Numbered from the stretch's first letter, positions 45,691 to 55,062 are shown. The stretch is 64,000 bases of DNA from Flavobacteriaceae bacterium D16 (GCA_021295155.1 JAJTJC010000036.1:1-64000); one strand, 5' to 3'. Notes: generated from the letters alone by a model not told the origin. Numbers and translations: made by a program.

Positions 45691-46290
45691 ATGAAAAAAT
45701 GGTTAATTCCCGTAATTATCCTCGTTGTCCTGGCTTTTGTCATGTACAACTGGGCCGTAGGATTCAATAATACCGCTGTAGAATATGAGGCCAACGCCAA
45801 GACGGCCTGGTCCAATGTAGAAAGTTCTTACCAACGTAGAAATGACCTGATAGGCAACCTGGTAAAAACCGTGCAAGGGGCAGCCGATTTTGAAAGGACT
45901 ACGCTTACAGAAGTGATCGAAGCAAGAGCAAAGGCTACATCTACTACTATTGATGTGGACAATTTGACTCCGGAAAAAATGGCTGCTTTCCAGCAGGCAC
46001 AGTCCGGTCTGTCATCCGCCTTGTCAAGGTTACTGGTTACTATTGAAAGGTATCCGGAGCTGAAAGCCAACCAGAATTTTATGGACCTGCAATCCCAGCT
46101 GGAAGGTACAGAAAATCGTATTAATGTACAGCGAAATCGTTTTAACGAGGCAGTGAATATTTACGACATTCATACCACCAAATTCCCCAACAAAATCTTA
46201 GCCGGATGGTTTGGTTTTGAGGAAATGGCCCGCTACCAGGCAGAAGCCGGATCGGAGCAAGCCCCAGATGTTGACTTTGAATTCAATTAA
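45691..46290 (+). CDS. LemA-family membrane protein
   Basis: A 199-residue LemA protein with an N-terminal transmembrane helix (LIPVIILVVLAFVMYNWAV). The conserved helical bundle has AWSNVESSYQRRNDLIGNLVK (about 41-61), LSRLLVTIERYPELKANQNF (about 110-130) and NRFNEAVNIYDIHTTKFPN. It is the first of three genes (LemA, TPM, TPM) spaced by 3 bases and then overlapping, a conserved unit in bacteria. The function is not settled; envelope stress and transport roles have been proposed. Confidence 0.95.
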   Translation: MKKWLIPVIILVVLAFVMYNWAVGFNNTAVEYEANAKTAWSNVESSYQRRNDLIGNLVKTVQGAADFERTTLTEVIEARAKATSTTIDVDNLTPEKMAAFQQAQSGLSSALSRLLVTIERYPELKANQNFMDLQSQLEGTENRINVQRNRFNEAVNIYDIHTTKFPNKILAGWFGFEEMARYQAEAGSEQAPDVDFEFN

Positions 46291-46293
46291 TCT

Positions 46294-46737
46294 ATGGATA
46301 AATCCGAGGTAGAAGCATTCCTCTCTCAGGAGGACGAGCAGCAAATAGTAGATGCTATCCTGGAGGCAGAGAAAGACACCTCAGGTGAAATCCGGGTCCA
46401 TCTTGAAGCTACAACTGAAAAAGATCATTTCGAAAGGGCCAAGGAGGTTTTTCACCTGCTGAAAATGGACAACACCCGAGAACGAAATGGCGTACTGCTT
46501 TATGTGGCTGTAAAGGACCATAAATTTGTGATCTGCGGGGATTCCGGGATAGACGATGTAGTCCCGGATAATTTCTGGAACACAACCAAGGATATAATCC
46601 AGGATCATTTTAAGCAAGGACATTTTAAAGAAGGAATCATAGAAGGAGTGTTAATGGCGGGTAAAGAATTAAAAGCCCATTTCCCCTGGCATCCGGATGA
46701 TAAAAACGAATTGAGCAATGAGGTTTCGAGGGGTTAG
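46294..46737 (+). CDS. TPM-domain protein, cytoplasmic-type
   Basis: A 147-residue protein with one TPM (YgcG/Psb32) domain and no signal peptide: EEDEQQIVDAILEAEKDTSG-type N-terminus, RERNGVLLYVAVKDHKFVIC, and HFKEGIIEGVLMAGKELKAHF. The TPM domain is a small acid phosphatase-like fold in plants with unclear activity in bacteria. It starts 3 bases after lemA and its end overlaps the next TPM gene by 20 bases. It is presumably anchored by partner proteins. Confidence 0.88.
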   Translation: MDKSEVEAFLSQEDEQQIVDAILEAEKDTSGEIRVHLEATTEKDHFERAKEVFHLLKMDNTRERNGVLLYVAVKDHKFVICGDSGIDDVVPDNFWNTTKDIIQDHFKQGHFKEGIIEGVLMAGKELKAHFPWHPDDKNELSNEVSRG

Positions 46738-47512
46738 TATTTTATTTCTTTTCCTTAGCTGGAATGTGCTGCTGGGGCAGTTCGATATTCCGGAGAAGCC
46801 CACTGTTCAGACCAGTGTTTACGACTATGTAAACCTGCTCTCTGAAACCCAAAAAAGCAATCTTGAACAGAAACTGATCCGCTATGCGGATAGTACCTCC
46901 ACCCAGATCGTTGCCATCATTATCGATACTACAGAAGGGGAAGATATCAATTTCCTGGGAGCCCAATGGGGGCAAAAGTGGGGCTTCGGGCAGGCTGAAA
47001 AGGATAACGGAATACTTATCCTTTTAGCAGAGGGTGACCGGCGTATTGCTATACAAACCGGCTATGGGGTGGAGGAATTCCTGACAGATGCCATGTGCAA
47101 TCGAATCATAAAGGGGCGTATTATCCCTGAATTCCGCGATGGCGATTACTATGGGGGTCTAAACGCCGGGGCCGACGCTATTTTTGAAGTCCTAACCGGA
47201 CAGTTTGAAGAGGGCCGTTCTTTTGGCAAATCAAAAGAATTTCCTTTCGGATCTATCTTGCCTTTTATCATATTTGTGGTAATCATAATCATCCTTTCCG
47301 CCCGTAACCGAAGAGGCGGTGGAGGACGCAGGGGTGGTCGCAAAAGAGGTCTGGATCTCTGGGACGTCATTATCCTCAGTAATATGGGCCGGGGTGGTTA
47401 TCGCGGATCTTCCGGTGGAGGTTTCGGCAGCGGGGGCAGCTTTGGAGGCGGATTCAGTGGTGGCTTTGGAGGCGGTGGCTTTGGAGGCGGTGGTGCCTCC
47501 GGAGGCTGGTAA
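46718..47512 (+). CDS. TPM-domain protein with transmembrane helix and glycine-rich tail
   Basis: A 264-residue protein with a signal peptide ending VLLGQ (about residue 21), a TPM domain at about 35-170 (VYDYVNLLSETQKSNLEQKL, TTEGEDINFLGAQWGQKWGF, RRIAIQTGYGVEEFLTDAMC), and one transmembrane helix (about 184-200, ILPFIIFVVIIIILSAR). A basic stretch (RNRRGGGGRRGGRKRG) follows, then a Gly/Ser/Phe-rich tail (GSGGSFGGGFSGG). This is the usual YgcG layout. The gene starts 20 bases inside the previous TPM gene. The glycine tail would be cytoplasmic. Confidence 0.9.
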   Translation: MRFRGVSILFLFLSWNVLLGQFDIPEKPTVQTSVYDYVNLLSETQKSNLEQKLIRYADSTSTQIVAIIIDTTEGEDINFLGAQWGQKWGFGQAEKDNGILILLAEGDRRIAIQTGYGVEEFLTDAMCNRIIKGRIIPEFRDGDYYGGLNAGADAIFEVLTGQFEEGRSFGKSKEFPFGSILPFIIFVVIIIILSARNRRGGGGRRGGRKRGLDLWDVIILSNMGRGGYRGSSGGGFGSGGSFGGGFSGGFGGGGFGGGGASGGW

Positions 47513-47561
47513 CAGGCAACCTTTCCTTAGTTCTGCAATCTTAGCGATAAAGCTTAAACCT

Positions 47562-48023
47562 ATGCTTAGAAAATCCCTGATTGTTATCCTTGCATTTAGC
47601 ATCCTTTTGTCTTGCAAGGACGAAAATGATGACTGCTCTCTCGTGCTTTGTGCTCCTGGTGACGCCATACGCCTTGAATTGATCAACAATGACGCGAATG
47701 TCATTTCAAACGGCACCTATGACGAAACCAATATTTCTGTAGACGGCGATGTGTTGGAAAATTTGCAGATCCGGGTGTTACCCAACGTACAGGGAGCTAC
47801 TTCGGGTCTTCTTGAATTAAACAATTTTGACTGGCGTCCCGGGGAATATGCCTACACCGTAGCACTGGGAAACGATTGGCTTATTGATCTTCTGGTTACT
47901 TTTGGTTTAGCAGGTAACGACCCCTGCTGCGGAGATCGAATAATAATTACAAGATTAAGCGCCGGCAACTTTACCGTAGAGCAGCTGCCTAATCCCAGTT
48001 TTTATACTATTATTCTGGAATAA
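47562..48023 (+). CDS. Small lipoprotein of unknown function
   Basis: A 153-residue lipoprotein starting at the ATG at 47562, with lipobox LLSC (Cys18); a longer frame upstream runs through the end of the TPM gene and is not used. After an acidic linker (KDENDDCS) it has about 130 residues of beta-rich sequence with three further cysteines (CSLVLC, DPCCGD) that may form disulfides. No named family was recognised. It ends 8 bases before the convergent der stop. Probably outer-membrane. Confidence 0.72.
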   Translation: MLRKSLIVILAFSILLSCKDENDDCSLVLCAPGDAIRLELINNDANVISNGTYDETNISVDGDVLENLQIRVLPNVQGATSGLLELNNFDWRPGEYAYTVALGNDWLIDLLVTFGLAGNDPCCGDRIIITRLSAGNFTVEQLPNPSFYTIILE

Positions 48024-48031
48024 GCCTTCGC

Positions 48032-49333
48032 CTATTTCTTCCGCATAAAGATCGTAATCGGAACTCCCGTAAAATCAAATTGTTCCCTGAGCTTGTTTTC
48101 CAGAAAACGCTTGTAGGGATCCTTCACGTACTGGGGTAAATTGCAGAAGAAAGCAAACTGCGGATAGTGCGTAGGAAGCTGTGTGCAGTATTTGACCTTT
48201 ACATATTTACCTTTAATTGCAGGAGGGGGAGTCCGCTCTATAACGGGCAACATAGCATCGTTTAATTTCCTTGTGGGGATACGTTTGGAACGATTCTTAT
48301 AGACCTCGACGGCAGTTTCAATTGCCTTGAAAATGCGTTGTTTGGTTAGGGCCGAGATAAAGACTATGGGTACGTCTGTAAAGGGTTCAATAGCTTTTCG
48401 GATTTTTTGGCTGTATTCTTTGACTGACTGGGTTTCTTTTTCTACCTGGTCCCATTTATTTACCAGGATAACGATTCCCTTGTTGTTACGTGCAGCAAGC
48501 CAGAAGATATTCTCCACCTGCCCGTCAAATCCGCGGGTGGCGTCCATGACCAACAGACAGACATCACAATGTTCTATGGCACGGATGGAGCGCATTACAG
48601 AGTAAAACTCCAGGTTCTCCTTGACCTTACCTTTCCGGCGGATTCCCGCCGTATCAACCAGGTTAAATTCAAACCCAAAACGATTATATCGGGTATCAAT
48701 ACTATCCCGGGTGGTCCCTGCGATATCTGTGACGATATAGCGCTCTTCACCTATCAGTGCATTTATAAAAGAAGACTTTCCTGCATTTGGCCTCCCAACT
48801 ACGGCAAAGCGCGGCAATTCGTCCTCATCTTCCACAGTTTCCGGCAACACTTCAACCACCGCATCTAGCAGATCTCCGGTTCCGCTTCCATTGATACTGG
48901 AAACCGTAAAATACTCTCCCAGACCCAAGGAATAAAACTCTACAGCATCTTCGGCACGTTTGGCGTTGTCTACCTTGTTAATTACAAGGAATACCGGTTT
49001 TTCTACCTTGCGCAAAAGATTGGCTACATCCTCATCCATGCCCGTGATCCCGGTTTCCACATCAACCATAAACAGAATGGCATCGGCCTCATCTATAGCA
49101 AGCTCTACCTGCTTATCTATCTCCTGCTCAAAAATATCATCACTGCCCACTACATAACCCCCTGTGTCAATAATGGAAAACTCCTTGCCATTCCAGTCAG
49201 ATTTCCCATAGTGCCTGTCGCGGGTAACCCCGCTAACAGCATCCACAATGGCTTCCCTCCGCTGTATAAGGCGGTTAAAGAAAGTGGACTTCCCAACATT
49301 GGGCCTTCCTACAATGGCAACGATTGCGCTCAT
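48032..49333 (-). CDS. der: Ribosome-associated GTPase Der (EngA)
   Basis: A 433-residue tandem GTPase needed for 50S ribosomal subunit assembly. Both G domains show complete motifs. G1a is [11 protein letters not shown] (residues 8-18) with DTGG and NKVD. G1b is [10 protein letters not shown] (about 182) with DTAG and NKWD. A C-terminal KH-like domain follows ([12 protein letters not shown] region to PITIFMRKK at the end). It has the normal length and a good start at 49333. Confidence 0.98.
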   Translation of the reverse strand: MSAIVAIVGRPNVGKSTFFNRLIQRREAIVDAVSGVTRDRHYGKSDWNGKEFSIIDTGGYVVGSDDIFEQEIDKQVELAIDEADAILFMVDVETGITGMDEDVANLLRKVEKPVFLVINKVDNAKRAEDAVEFYSLGLGEYFTVSSINGSGTGDLLDAVVEVLPETVEDEDELPRFAVVGRPNAGKSSFINALIGEERYIVTDIAGTTRDSIDTRYNRFGFEFNLVDTAGIRRKGKVKENLEFYSVMRSIRAIEHCDVCLLVMDATRGFDGQVENIFWLAARNNKGIVILVNKWDQVEKETQSVKEYSQKIRKAIEPFTDVPIVFISALTKQRIFKAIETAVEVYKNRSKRIPTRKLNDAMLPVIERTPPPAIKGKYVKVKYCTQLPTHYPQFAFFCNLPQYVKDPYKRFLENKLREQFDFTGVPITIFMRKK

Positions 49334-49414
49334 ACTTTTAAACTAAGGCACAAAGGTAGTGCTAAAGAATAAATAATAACTTTCTATAGCCCATAGTGTA
49401 GTAAGGAATTGAGA

Positions 49415-50146
49415 TTAAAGTATTCGGAAAACAGTTTTGTGATGTTTATAGTGCAGATATGAATTGAGCCTGTGATTAGTGGAATCCAGGTATACTTCTC
49501 CAATTTCCCGTATCCTAATAATTTTGGAAGGACTTCCATAAGCCAGAGTATGTTCCGGTACACTGCGAAGCACCAAGGAACCTGCACCGATCACAGAGTG
49601 TTGTCCTATTTTGATATTCTCTATTATCCTAGCTCCCAAACAGATTGCAGAATATTTGCCTAAAAAGAAATTACCCCCTATTCCTACTCTTGGAGCCAAA
49701 CTTGAAAAATCTTGCATAACGCCATCGTGGTCCAGGGAAGAAAAAGTGTTAAGGATACAATGTTTTCCCACTTTTGAATTAGTGTTGATTATTACGCCTG
49801 GCATAATTGCAGTTCCCTCGCCAATTCGAACATTGTTACCAATAATAGAGTTAGGATGTATTACGCTAATAAATCTGAATCTTGGAGTTATTTTTTTTAT
49901 CTTTTGGACAACCTGATACCTTTTCCAATTATCCCCTATCGCAACTATTCCCCCAAATACCTTATATTTATGAAGGATGAAAGGTAAGTCATATTCTGAT
50001 CCCAGGATCTCAAGGCCATTATGCTCAATTCCCTTCTGTTTTATGGAATCCAGGAAGCCAATAGTTTTGTACTTGCCTTCTTTTTCGATGCAATCCATAA
50101 TAACGCTACCGTGACCTGATGCTCCAAAAATGACTACGTTTTTCAT
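49415..50146 (-). CDS. NeuD/PglD-family sugar O-acyltransferase
   Basis: A 243-residue hexapeptide-repeat acyltransferase. The N-terminal Rossmann-like domain has VVIFGASGHGSVIMDCIEK (PglD_N signature, residues 4-22). A left-handed beta-helix of [IV]G-type hexapeptides follows (SIIGNNVRIGEGTAIMPGVI, VGKHCILN, IGGNFFLGKYSAICLGARI, IGQHSVIGAGSLVLRSVP, about 97-210), with catalytic His139 in SSLDHDG. Family members acetylate nucleotide-sugars or sialic acid/bacillosamine precursors in capsule and glycan clusters. Here it is alone, in AT-rich DNA unlike its neighbours, between der and a gene whose 5' end looks lost. Horizontal origin is likely but not proven. Confidence 0.88.
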   Translation of the reverse strand: MKNVVIFGASGHGSVIMDCIEKEGKYKTIGFLDSIKQKGIEHNGLEILGSEYDLPFILHKYKVFGGIVAIGDNWKRYQVVQKIKKITPRFRFISVIHPNSIIGNNVRIGEGTAIMPGVIINTNSKVGKHCILNTFSSLDHDGVMQDFSSLAPRVGIGGNFFLGKYSAICLGARIIENIKIGQHSVIGAGSLVLRSVPEHTLAYGSPSKIIRIREIGEVYLDSTNHRLNSYLHYKHHKTVFRIL

Positions 50147-50317
50147 TTTGACATATTTAGAAAAGTGTATTTTATCGATAATATTGAACGCTTTATCGAT
50201 GAATCAAAGATATAAATTTTATTAAATCAGCAAATTTTATTCAGTTTTAATCTTAATAACCAAAAGGTATAGCAACTATCCTTCTCCATTATCTAACGAA
50301 TTATCTAATAAAAAAGT

Positions 50318-50833
50318 ATCATCATCACAACTTCTCCCTTCAACAATGAAATTGTCCTGCGACCGCGTTTCCAGATCAAACTGGACACCCCTAAGGAAGA
50401 GGCCTTGCAACGCTTTGAGGGGGAAGTAGAAAAGCCCTTTTTGGTAAAGCGTCTGGACGATCATATCTTTATCAAATTCAACAAAAAAGAAGCGCATTTT
50501 TGGTCACCACAGCTGCATCTGGAGATCAATGAACTGGAAGAGGGAAATACCAAACTTTACGGTTTATTTGGCCCTAACCCCACATTGTGGACGTTCTTCA
50601 TGTTCCTGCACTTTGGGGTAGCTACCTTTTTTATCATTTTTGGAATCTGGGCTTATTCTTCGGCTGCATTAGACCGTCCCTATGGTATTCAAATAGGCGC
50701 TATGGTCTTTATGGTAGTAGTGTGGTTTGTTCTTTATGCCTTTGGTCGTGCAGGCAGGCGAAAAGGCAAACCGCAGATGAACCAGCTTTATTCTTTTATG
50801 CGGGATAAACTACAGCTTGAATTGCCCACATAA
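50318..50833 (+). CDS. Two-span membrane protein with displaced/lost start codon
   Basis: The frame is open from the stop at 50309 and the coding pattern starts at once with IIITTSPFNNEIVLRPRFQI and KLDTPKEEALQRFEGEVEKP. It then runs through two hydrophobic segments (WTFFMFLHFGVATFFIIFGI and GAMVFMVVVWFVLYAF) to a basic cytoplasmic tail. The N-terminal part is clearly protein-like, yet no ATG, GTG or TTG exists before the TTG at 50405. The true start is either a rare codon (ATC at 50318) or has been lost. If the TTG at 50405 is used, 29 well-formed residues are missing. I have no family name. AT-rich DNA of the acyltransferase region ends exactly at this point. Confidence 0.6.
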   Translation: MIITTSPFNNEIVLRPRFQIKLDTPKEEALQRFEGEVEKPFLVKRLDDHIFIKFNKKEAHFWSPQLHLEINELEEGNTKLYGLFGPNPTLWTFFMFLHFGVATFFIIFGIWAYSSAALDRPYGIQIGAMVFMVVVWFVLYAFGRAGRRKGKPQMNQLYSFMRDKLQLELPT

Positions 50834-50862
50834 AAAAACCGCTGCCCAGGGAAAGGCAACGG
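50832..50862 (-). terminator. Terminator of the choice-of-anchor I lipoprotein gene
   Basis: CCGCTGCC (50839-50846) pairs with GGCAACGG (50855-50862), one mismatch. The T-run lies on the minus strand (complement of 50832-50838). It sits just beyond the stop of the minus-strand gene at 50900. Confidence 0.7.
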
Positions 50863-50899
50863 CCATTGAAATATTTAAAAACAAGTAGGAAGCTTAGTG

Positions 50900-52465
50900 C
50901 TATTTGTTTTCGTAGAAGGACACGGTTCCACTATCCTCATTACTTACAACCAAAAGGTCTTTTCCTGTTGGGGAATCAGCTGCTGGTATAGCTAACACCC
51001 CTTCAGGGGCATCATCCCCATCATTGGATAAGATATCCAGAAATACCGGCGCATAAGGATTAGTAATGTCATAAACCATAACCTGATCGTTACGCTCCAG
51101 GCCAACAAAAAGAATATATCGCTCGTCATCAATATTCAGCACTTCAACAGCCTCAGGCTCGGCCCCTTTGTCATCACTTCGATCATCAAATTCTCCGGTT
51201 GGTTCTTTACCACCATTGAAAGATTCCGGTGTTAGAGCACTGGTCTGGAAAGCAATATCATCCCCACTGTCATAAACCATTTGTCCGTTTGTGGTCCAGA
51301 TGGTAAATGAGCGTGCTCCAAAACTGTATAATTCGTCAAAATCTCCATCGTTATCCAAGTCTCCAAGGGTAGTGGTAATTTTAAGTCGGCCCAGGTTCGC
51401 CTCTTCCTGCAGAATTGCGGCATCAGGGAAGGCAGTAGGGTCCAATACTATATCTTTGATCCTTTCCTCTTCTATAAAGCCAGGAGTGCCTTCATACTCA
51501 CGGGCATCACCCTCGTTGGCGGTAATAATGTACTCGGCACCATTAATGTTGACGTATTCGATTGCATCCGGGTGATAGATTCCAAATACCGGCCAGTTTT
51601 TCAATATGATGTCTCCGTCCTTATTGCTGGCATCGATTTTATTTCCTGGCATGGAATAATCCTTGAATCCAAGCGGATAGATATCTGTAACTCTGCCGGA
51701 ATTTAGATTCACACGGGCAACCCCATTGTTTTCCTGAAGCGCCACCCATGCAGTTTTGGAATCGGCTGATACTACTATATATTCCGGTTCCACATCCTGA
51801 GCCAGGTTGGCATTGGGCCCAAAAACTCGAAATCCTTTGTCCTCCAGGCTGCTTTCCTGACTGTTAAAGGAGTTAAAATCCGCTGTTTTTATGTTACCGG
51901 ACTTTAGGTTAACTATGGTTATACTTCCTTCCGGATCGTTTAAATAATTATCATCAGGCTCACCTTCATTAGCCGCTATAACATACTTGCCATTTGGCGA
52001 AAAGGTTACCATGTCCGGAAGAGCTCCTGCCGGATATGACGCCGAAAGCATTTGTGTTTCTGTATCGAAGATCAGTATCTGACCGGGGTCCTGTTTTACG
52101 GCCGCCTCTACCGCCACTGCAAGCATTTCATCATGGACGGCAACACTGTTAGGTGCGCCGAAGGCACTGATATCTATTGGGGAGAGGACTACGGGTGAAT
52201 CAACATTGGAAATGTCAAATACAGAGATAACAGTGCTCTCCACATTAACTACAAAAAGTTTGTTGGTCTCAGGATCAAATGCGGCAATTTCTGATGCCCC
52301 TTCTCCTCCTACCTGAAGGGTAGAACGATACTGGAAGTTTACGGAAATGGGATCGTCATAGTCATCATCATCATCCTTTCCATCACCAAGAAAATCATCA
52401 AACTTGCTACAGGAAATTACTGTAAATACTAATAAAAGAATCGAAAATTTGTAAAAGTGTCTCAT
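50900..52465 (-). CDS. Choice-of-anchor I family lipoprotein (beta-propeller, LVIVD-like repeats)
   Basis: A 521-residue lipoprotein. I use the ATG at 52465 (lipobox VISC, Cys19) because the only start upstream is a TTG. After an acidic linker a seven-bladed propeller-like region follows: EIAAFDPETNKLFVVNVEST, FDISNVDSPVVLSPIDI, MVTFSPNGKYVIAANEGEPD, GSITIVNLKSGNI. The choice-of-anchor I signatures are YIITANEGDAREYEG and LDNDGDFDELYSFGARSFTI, and the C-terminus has DRSDDKGAEPEAV and LFVGLERNDQVMVYDITNP. The family is associated with extracellular phosphatase/esterase-type proteins and biofilm surfaces, but no function is firmly established. Confidence 0.85.
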   Translation of the reverse strand: MRHFYKFSILLLVFTVISCSKFDDFLGDGKDDDDDYDDPISVNFQYRSTLQVGGEGASEIAAFDPETNKLFVVNVESTVISVFDISNVDSPVVLSPIDISAFGAPNSVAVHDEMLAVAVEAAVKQDPGQILIFDTETQMLSASYPAGALPDMVTFSPNGKYVIAANEGEPDDNYLNDPEGSITIVNLKSGNIKTADFNSFNSQESSLEDKGFRVFGPNANLAQDVEPEYIVVSADSKTAWVALQENNGVARVNLNSGRVTDIYPLGFKDYSMPGNKIDASNKDGDIILKNWPVFGIYHPDAIEYVNINGAEYIITANEGDAREYEGTPGFIEEERIKDIVLDPTAFPDAAILQEEANLGRLKITTTLGDLDNDGDFDELYSFGARSFTIWTTNGQMVYDSGDDIAFQTSALTPESFNGGKEPTGEFDDRSDDKGAEPEAVEVLNIDDERYILFVGLERNDQVMVYDITNPYAPVFLDILSNDGDDAPEGVLAIPAADSPTGKDLLVVSNEDSGTVSFYENK

Positions 52466-52542
52466 ATCGTGGGTTTTTAACAAATATGCCCTTCCGATAT
52501 GAAGTAACTGTTAGCGAATAGGGAAATTAAAATTATGATTGA

Positions 52543-53430
52543 TCAACCATTGTAACCAAAACGTTTCAACCTTCTCGGATCTTTGCGCCAGTCTTTGCTC
52601 ACTTTTACATAGAGTTCAATATGGACCTGTTTGTCGAAGAACTTTTCCAGGTCTTTCCGGGCAGCGATCCCCACCCTTTTAAGGGCAGACCCCTTGTGCC
52701 CAATAATAATCCCCTTCTGTGAGTTCCGTTCTACCATAATTACGGACCGTATGCGGATGATATCCTCATCCTCCAGGAATTCCTCCGTATCTATTTCAAC
52801 CGAATAGGGGATCTCCTTTTTGTAATGCTGCAGGATCTTTTCGCGAATGGTTTCATTCACAAAAAAGCGTTCTGGTTTATCCGTTAACTGGTCTTTGGGA
52901 TAAAAGGGCGGGCTTTCCGGCAACAGTTCGAGGATGCGTTCAAAGACTTCCTTGACATTAAAATTATTCAGCGCTGAGATCAGGTGAATTTCTGCCCCTG
53001 GTAATTGTTGCTGCCAGTACTGCACCTGTTCTTCCAGCAGCTGCTGGTCTGCCTTATCGATCTTATTCAGCAGCAAGAGGACGGGAATCTTGCTATGCTG
53101 TAATTTATTAAAGAAATCCTCGTCTTTGAGGGCCTTCTCCCCTATCTCAACCATGTAAAGCAATACATCGGCATCTTCAAAAGCTGATTTCACAAAATCC
53201 ATCATGGCCGACTGCAATTCGTAAGCGGGTTTGATGATACCCGGGGTATCGGACAATACCACCTGGAAATTTTCCCCATTTACAATCCCCAAAATACGGT
53301 GGCGCGTGGTCTGTGCCTTGGAGGTAATGATGGAAAGCTTCTCCCCTACAAAGGCATTCATAAGGGTGGACTTCCCTACATTTGGGTTCCCTATGATATT
53401 GACAAAACCGGCCTTGTGTTTTTCCATCAT
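52543..53430 (-). CDS. era: GTPase Era
   Basis: A 295-residue GTPase needed for 16S rRNA maturation and 30S assembly. G motifs are GNPNVGKSTLM (G1, about residues 14-24), DTPG (G3), and NKIDKAD (G4). The RNA-binding KH domain at the C-terminus contains the IIGHKGSALKRVGIAARKDLE motif. The start is MMEKHK at 53430. The preceding gene's stop overlaps by 4 bases (ATGA), so Era is cotranscribed with an alanine/cation symporter. Confidence 0.97.
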   Translation of the reverse strand: MMEKHKAGFVNIIGNPNVGKSTLMNAFVGEKLSIITSKAQTTRHRILGIVNGENFQVVLSDTPGIIKPAYELQSAMMDFVKSAFEDADVLLYMVEIGEKALKDEDFFNKLQHSKIPVLLLLNKIDKADQQLLEEQVQYWQQQLPGAEIHLISALNNFNVKEVFERILELLPESPPFYPKDQLTDKPERFFVNETIREKILQHYKKEIPYSVEIDTEEFLEDEDIIRIRSVIMVERNSQKGIIIGHKGSALKRVGIAARKDLEKFFDKQVHIELYVKVSKDWRKDPRRLKRFGYNG

Positions 53431-54782
53431 TTTTTCATTTTAGCAAAATAGATTTTCGCTGCTGCATTAACCTTGGGTGCCAGGTAAAGAACCGCGATCA
53501 TATTGGGGATCACCATTAATGCATACGAAAGGTCGATCAGGTTTTTTACCAGCTCCAGAGAAGCAACGGCAGCAAAGATGATCATTACCACAAAATACAC
53601 ATTATACCACTTCCCTATTTTGGCATTGGTGAGGAAGGACAAACTCTTTACTCCATAGTAAGAATAAGTAAATAAAGTAGACAAGGCGAAGGCAGTTACG
53701 ATCAGCATGAGTAGCTCATCGCCATAATCAAACAGAGTAATCCGGAAGGCATTTAAGGTCATTACAATACCACTGCCCTCCTGCAGGTAAGCACCACTAA
53801 GGATAATGACCACAGCGGTAAAGGTACAGACCAGAATGGTATCGATAAAAGGCCCCAGCATGGCTACCAGGCCTTCTTTGATAGGTTCGTCATTTTTGGA
53901 TTGACCGTGATACATGGGAGCACTTCCCAATCCTGCTTCGTTAGAAAACATAGCCCTCCGTATCCCAATGATCACCAATCCCCAGAACCCACCGGTAACC
54001 ACCGTCTTAAAATTCCAGGCCTCTGTAATGATCATTTCCAGTGCGGGAAGTACTTTTTCTGAGTTCATGGCCATAACTACCACTACAGCCACCAAATAGA
54101 TCAGCACCATAAAGGGGACTATGGCAGAAGCGACCTTGGCAATTTTGGTCAACCCCCCAAATATGACAAATGAAGTAATTATGGCAAGGACAATACCAAT
54201 CCCTAGTTTCCAATTGAATTCGCTGGTTTCCAGGATGGTCTCAGTAGGCTCTACCACACTCATAAAGGTTTCTGTAAACTGGTTGGCCGTAAAGACCCCC
54301 AGAAAGCCTACTAAACCACAAATACTGAAGAATACCGCAAGGGGTTTCCCTGCTCTTCCCATGCCCTTGGTAAGGTAATACATTGGACCTCCCTGCAGTT
54401 TTCCATCCTGGTCCTCGACCCGGAACATAATGGCCAGGCTACAGGAGTAGAATTTGATACACATCCCGATCAGGGCAGTCATCCAGATCCAGAAGACCAC
54501 TCCGGGCCCGCCGTCGTGGATAGCAATGGCCACTCCTGAGATATTACCCAGGCCTACGGTAGCTGCAACTGCGGCTGAAAGTGCCTGGAAAGAACTTACC
54601 TCACCTTTGGCGTCTTTATCGTCGTATTTTCCCGCTGTAATCGCAATGGCATGGCCAAAGAAGCGATAGGGTAAAAAACGAGAGTAGAACACCAGGAAAA
54701 GCCCGCCACCAATGAGGAGGATAAACATCGGCCATTCGGTGAGAGGGATTAGGTTAGACAGAAAGTCGTTAAGAATCTCCAT
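53427..54782 (-). CDS. AgcS-family alanine/glycine:cation symporter
   Basis: A 451-residue sodium:amino acid symporter of the AgcS family with about eleven transmembrane helices. The family signature is LGNISGVAIAIHDGGPGVVF (about residues 77-96), and SNEAGLGSAPMYH is the conserved mid-protein motif. Loop charges fit an inner-membrane protein. It is the first gene of a two-gene transcript with era, joined by an ATGA overlap. No obvious regulatory site was seen in front. Confidence 0.94.
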   Translation of the reverse strand: MEILNDFLSNLIPLTEWPMFILLIGGGLFLVFYSRFLPYRFFGHAIAITAGKYDDKDAKGEVSSFQALSAAVAATVGLGNISGVAIAIHDGGPGVVFWIWMTALIGMCIKFYSCSLAIMFRVEDQDGKLQGGPMYYLTKGMGRAGKPLAVFFSICGLVGFLGVFTANQFTETFMSVVEPTETILETSEFNWKLGIGIVLAIITSFVIFGGLTKIAKVASAIVPFMVLIYLVAVVVVMAMNSEKVLPALEMIITEAWNFKTVVTGGFWGLVIIGIRRAMFSNEAGLGSAPMYHGQSKNDEPIKEGLVAMLGPFIDTILVCTFTAVVIILSGAYLQEGSGIVMTLNAFRITLFDYGDELLMLIVTAFALSTLFTYSYYGVKSLSFLTNAKIGKWYNVYFVVMIIFAAVASLELVKNLIDLSYALMVIPNMIAVLYLAPKVNAAAKIYFAKMKK

Positions 54783-54861
54783 AGTGGGTTGTCAGCTGTC
54801 GAAGTTAGGGATTTTCTGAATTAGGCCTTATCAGACACTTCAGTTAATTACAGCGGGTGAA

Positions 54862-54893
54862 TTTGAATAAACCAATAAACCGTTGTATATTTG
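54862..54893 (+). promoter_or_regulatory. Promoter of the initiator tRNA gene
   Basis: TTTG at 54862-54865 and TATATTTG at 54886-54893 are separated by 20 bases, a near-perfect Bacteroidetes promoter. Transcription would start near 54900, about 54 bases upstream of the mature tRNA. Confidence 0.85.
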
Positions 54894-54953
54894 CCCTCCT
54901 GCGCACCGATATAGATCGGCGCTACGGAGGGCAAAGCCCTTAAAAAGAGACAT

Positions 54954-55026
<73 letters not shown>

Positions 55027-55034
55027 CAAAGAAA

Positions 55035-55062
55035 GCCATCAACGAAAGTTGGTGGCTTTTTC
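55035..55062 (+). terminator. Terminator of the initiator tRNA gene
   Basis: GCCATCAAC (55035-55043) pairs with GTTGGTGGC (55048-55056), one G:U pair, GAAA tetraloop, followed by TTTTTC. The 3' arm overlaps the first hairpin of the repeat family. Confidence 0.85.

Noticed and set aside
47319-47561. Extended N-terminus of the small lipoprotein at 47562
   Set aside because: The extra codons lie inside the 3' end of the TPM-domain gene in another frame and give a low-complexity Ala/Val-rich sequence; the ATG at 47562 starts a proper lipobox signal peptide.
52466-52483. TTG start for the choice-of-anchor I lipoprotein
   Set aside because: An ATG at 52465 directly starts the lipoprotein signal peptide; the TTG would add six residues without benefit.
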